Positions 62,833-64,000 of a DNA stretch of 64,000 nt are shown here, piece by piece (the first letter of the stretch is position 1; every line of letters starts with the position of its first letter). The notes beneath the pieces are model-generated. The model was not told the origin of the DNA, made no database searches, and saw only the letters and a program-made list of their open reading frames with translations. The translations under genes and the position numbers were made by a program. This DNA is from Flavobacterium chilense (lineage in GTDB: Bacteria > Bacteroidota > Bacteroidia > Flavobacteriales > Flavobacteriaceae). The stretch is taken from contig NZ_LSYT01000001.1 in the NCBI RefSeq assembly GCF_001602525.1, positions 682,001 through 746,000 on the forward strand, given 5' to 3'.

Positions 62833-63990
62833 TTAAGCGTTAAAAATTTTATCGATATTGTATTTGGCGAATCCGGCGCTTCCAGTCATTCCTTTGCCAC
62901 CTATTCCGGTGATGATGTGAATATTTTCATCGATTGTATGCTCAAAAATATCTTTGGTTTTGCATTGTGAGTACATCCCAAACCATCTGCTTTGAATTTC
63001 GTATGTAGGCAGATCGATTATTTTTTTGGCTTCTTCAATCATAAAATGGTCTATATCCATATTCAAATCAAATCCTAAGGAATCTATTTCTTTTGCACTA
63101 GCATATTCGTGCGAATCTCCTAAAATTACAGATCCGTCTAAAGCTTGTTTGAATAAGATGTGAACGCCGTACTTTTTCTCAAAACTTTCCGGGTTTTCTT
63201 TTGCTTTTATAGCAGCGTACGATTTACATTCTTCAAAAGATTCGTATCTTCTAATTGTTAATCCGGTTAAAATAGAACCGTCCAGCTTGTAATTTTGCTG
63301 TGGTTTGGTTTGCAGCATCTGAAGTTTAGAAACAATCAGATCGCTGTTATTATAAATTTCCGGGTATAAAATCTTGAAATCACTTCCGTTACAAATAATG
63401 ATTTTCGAAGCTTTGTATTCCAAACCTGCCGAAGTTGTTGCGATTACTTCACTAAATCTGTCTTCGGTATGAACAACGGTTGTATTCATGAATAAATCAA
63501 GACCTAAATTGGCGGTCATGTATTGATGTAACTTATGAATCATGGTCGAAGGTTCTACTGTAACTTCCTGTGGAAAAAATAATCCTCCTGTACAATAATC
63601 AGATCGCAAACCATTGTATTTTGCCAGGCATTGTTCTTTGGTCAGCAAATTAGATTCGTAATCGTTTGCTATATTAATCTCGTGAAGTTCTTCTATCAAT
63701 TGCATTTCTTCTTCGTTTGATGCCAGATAAACGGTTCCGTTTTGGCGAATGCTGATATCAAACTGCGATTGAATATCTTTATAAATCTTTAAGCTTTCTT
63801 TACCGAAATTCTGCCATTTTCTGTCCATTCCTGATGGTACAACCTGACCGAAATTTCGAACAGTTGCGCCTTCGGGTTTACTGTTTTTTTCTAAAATAGC
63901 TACTGACATTCCTTTTAATAAGGCATGATAGGCATGAAATGTGCCCAAAACCCCTGATCCAACTATGATTAAATCATATTTATCTTTCAT
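62833..63990 (-). CDS. FAD-dependent oxidoreductase of the phosphonate-cluster type (TIGR03364-like)
   Basis: 385 residues, complete within the window. N-terminal FAD motif G11-S-G-V-L-G16 (DLIIVGSGVLGTFHAYHALL), then LEKNSKPEGATVRNFGQVVP, and a C-terminal ITGIGGKGMTGSAGFAKYN that closes the FAD site. It belongs to the DAO family. The near-N-terminal GATVRNFGQ and the next-door phosphonatase-like hydrolase point to the subgroup found in phosphonate-use clusters, which oxidises aminoalkylphosphonates to phosphonoaldehydes. That role is inferred from family and context. A palindromic element separates it from the hydrolase gene. Confidence 0.87.
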   Translation of the reverse strand: MKDKYDLIIVGSGVLGTFHAYHALLKGMSVAILEKNSKPEGATVRNFGQVVPSGMDRKWQNFGKESLKIYKDIQSQFDISIRQNGTVYLASNEEEMQLIEELHEINIANDYESNLLTKEQCLAKYNGLRSDYCTGGLFFPQEVTVEPSTMIHKLHQYMTANLGLDLFMNTTVVHTEDRFSEVIATTSAGLEYKASKIIICNGSDFKILYPEIYNNSDLIVSKLQMLQTKPQQNYKLDGSILTGLTIRRYESFEECKSYAAIKAKENPESFEKKYGVHILFKQALDGSVILGDSHEYASAKEIDSLGFDLNMDIDHFMIEEAKKIIDLPTYEIQSRWFGMYSQCKTKDIFEHTIDENIHIITGIGGKGMTGSAGFAKYNIDKIFNA

Positions 63991-64000
63991 GTGTAATTTG

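Overview
The window looks like a chromosomal segment of a Bacteroidota bacterium, most likely a Flavobacterium or close relative. Reasons: strongly AT-rich DNA; starts that mostly lack a Shine-Dalgarno sequence; many promoters of the TAnnTTTG type; three proteins with type IX secretion (T9SS) C-terminal sorting domains; GLPGLI, delta-60-repeat, DUF5777 and M57 families; and ECF sigma/FecR/TonB-receptor cassettes. I see no rRNA, tRNA, CRISPR array or intact phage.

Layout. 1-9.2 kb: end of an outer-membrane barrel gene plus GLPGLI partner, a NarL-type two-component system, and two secreted proteins (LamG and delta-60 repeat). 9.2-17.8 kb: an accessory region with an XRE regulator and two broken copies of its 3' end, a stand-alone RelA/SpoT-type nucleotide synthetase, a three-gene membrane operon (a protein with one membrane segment, a 41-residue protein, an M48 protease), a decayed REP-associated transposase with three inverted REP pairs, small unknown genes, and a DUF1826/MEDS pair. 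18-31 kb: amino-acid permease, katG, a TonB receptor, small secreted proteins, an M57 lipoprotein protease and a T9SS subtilase. 30.9-39.6 kb: ECF sigma, FecR and TonB receptor flanked by a lipoprotein gene and a periplasmic cluster (repeat lipoprotein, OB-fold protein, DUF5777 barrel, cytochrome c, YceI). 39.9-52.7 kb: OmpR-type two-component system, then mgtC, a membrane protein and mgtA behind a structured leader, then a CzcA-type metal efflux system. 53-58.3 kb: a second ECF sigma/FecR operon with DUF6134, a fatty-acid/sterol hydroxylase-like enzyme and, instead of a TonB receptor, an STN-domain protein with GxQ surface repeats. 58.3-64 kb: an AAC(6')-like acetyltransferase, an XRE-cupin regulator, and three minus-strand genes (FAD oxidoreductase, phosphonatase-like HAD hydrolase, LamG phosphodiesterase) that suggest organophosphonate breakdown.

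The most interesting signal is a two-part sequence, GTAGGGTAAW-N12-TGTTTTAM, found with the same 12-base spacer in front of three transcription units around the first sigma factor. A close variant lies upstream of the second sigma operon. These are probably the ECF-dependent promoters, and they tie the lipoprotein gene, FecR/TonB receptor and periplasmic electron-transfer-like cluster into one regulon. Other points of note are the structured leader of mgtC with an unusually strong ribosome-binding site, the M48 membrane operon with an overlooked 41-residue gene, the triplicated XRE tail with its terminator, and three families of palindromic elements.
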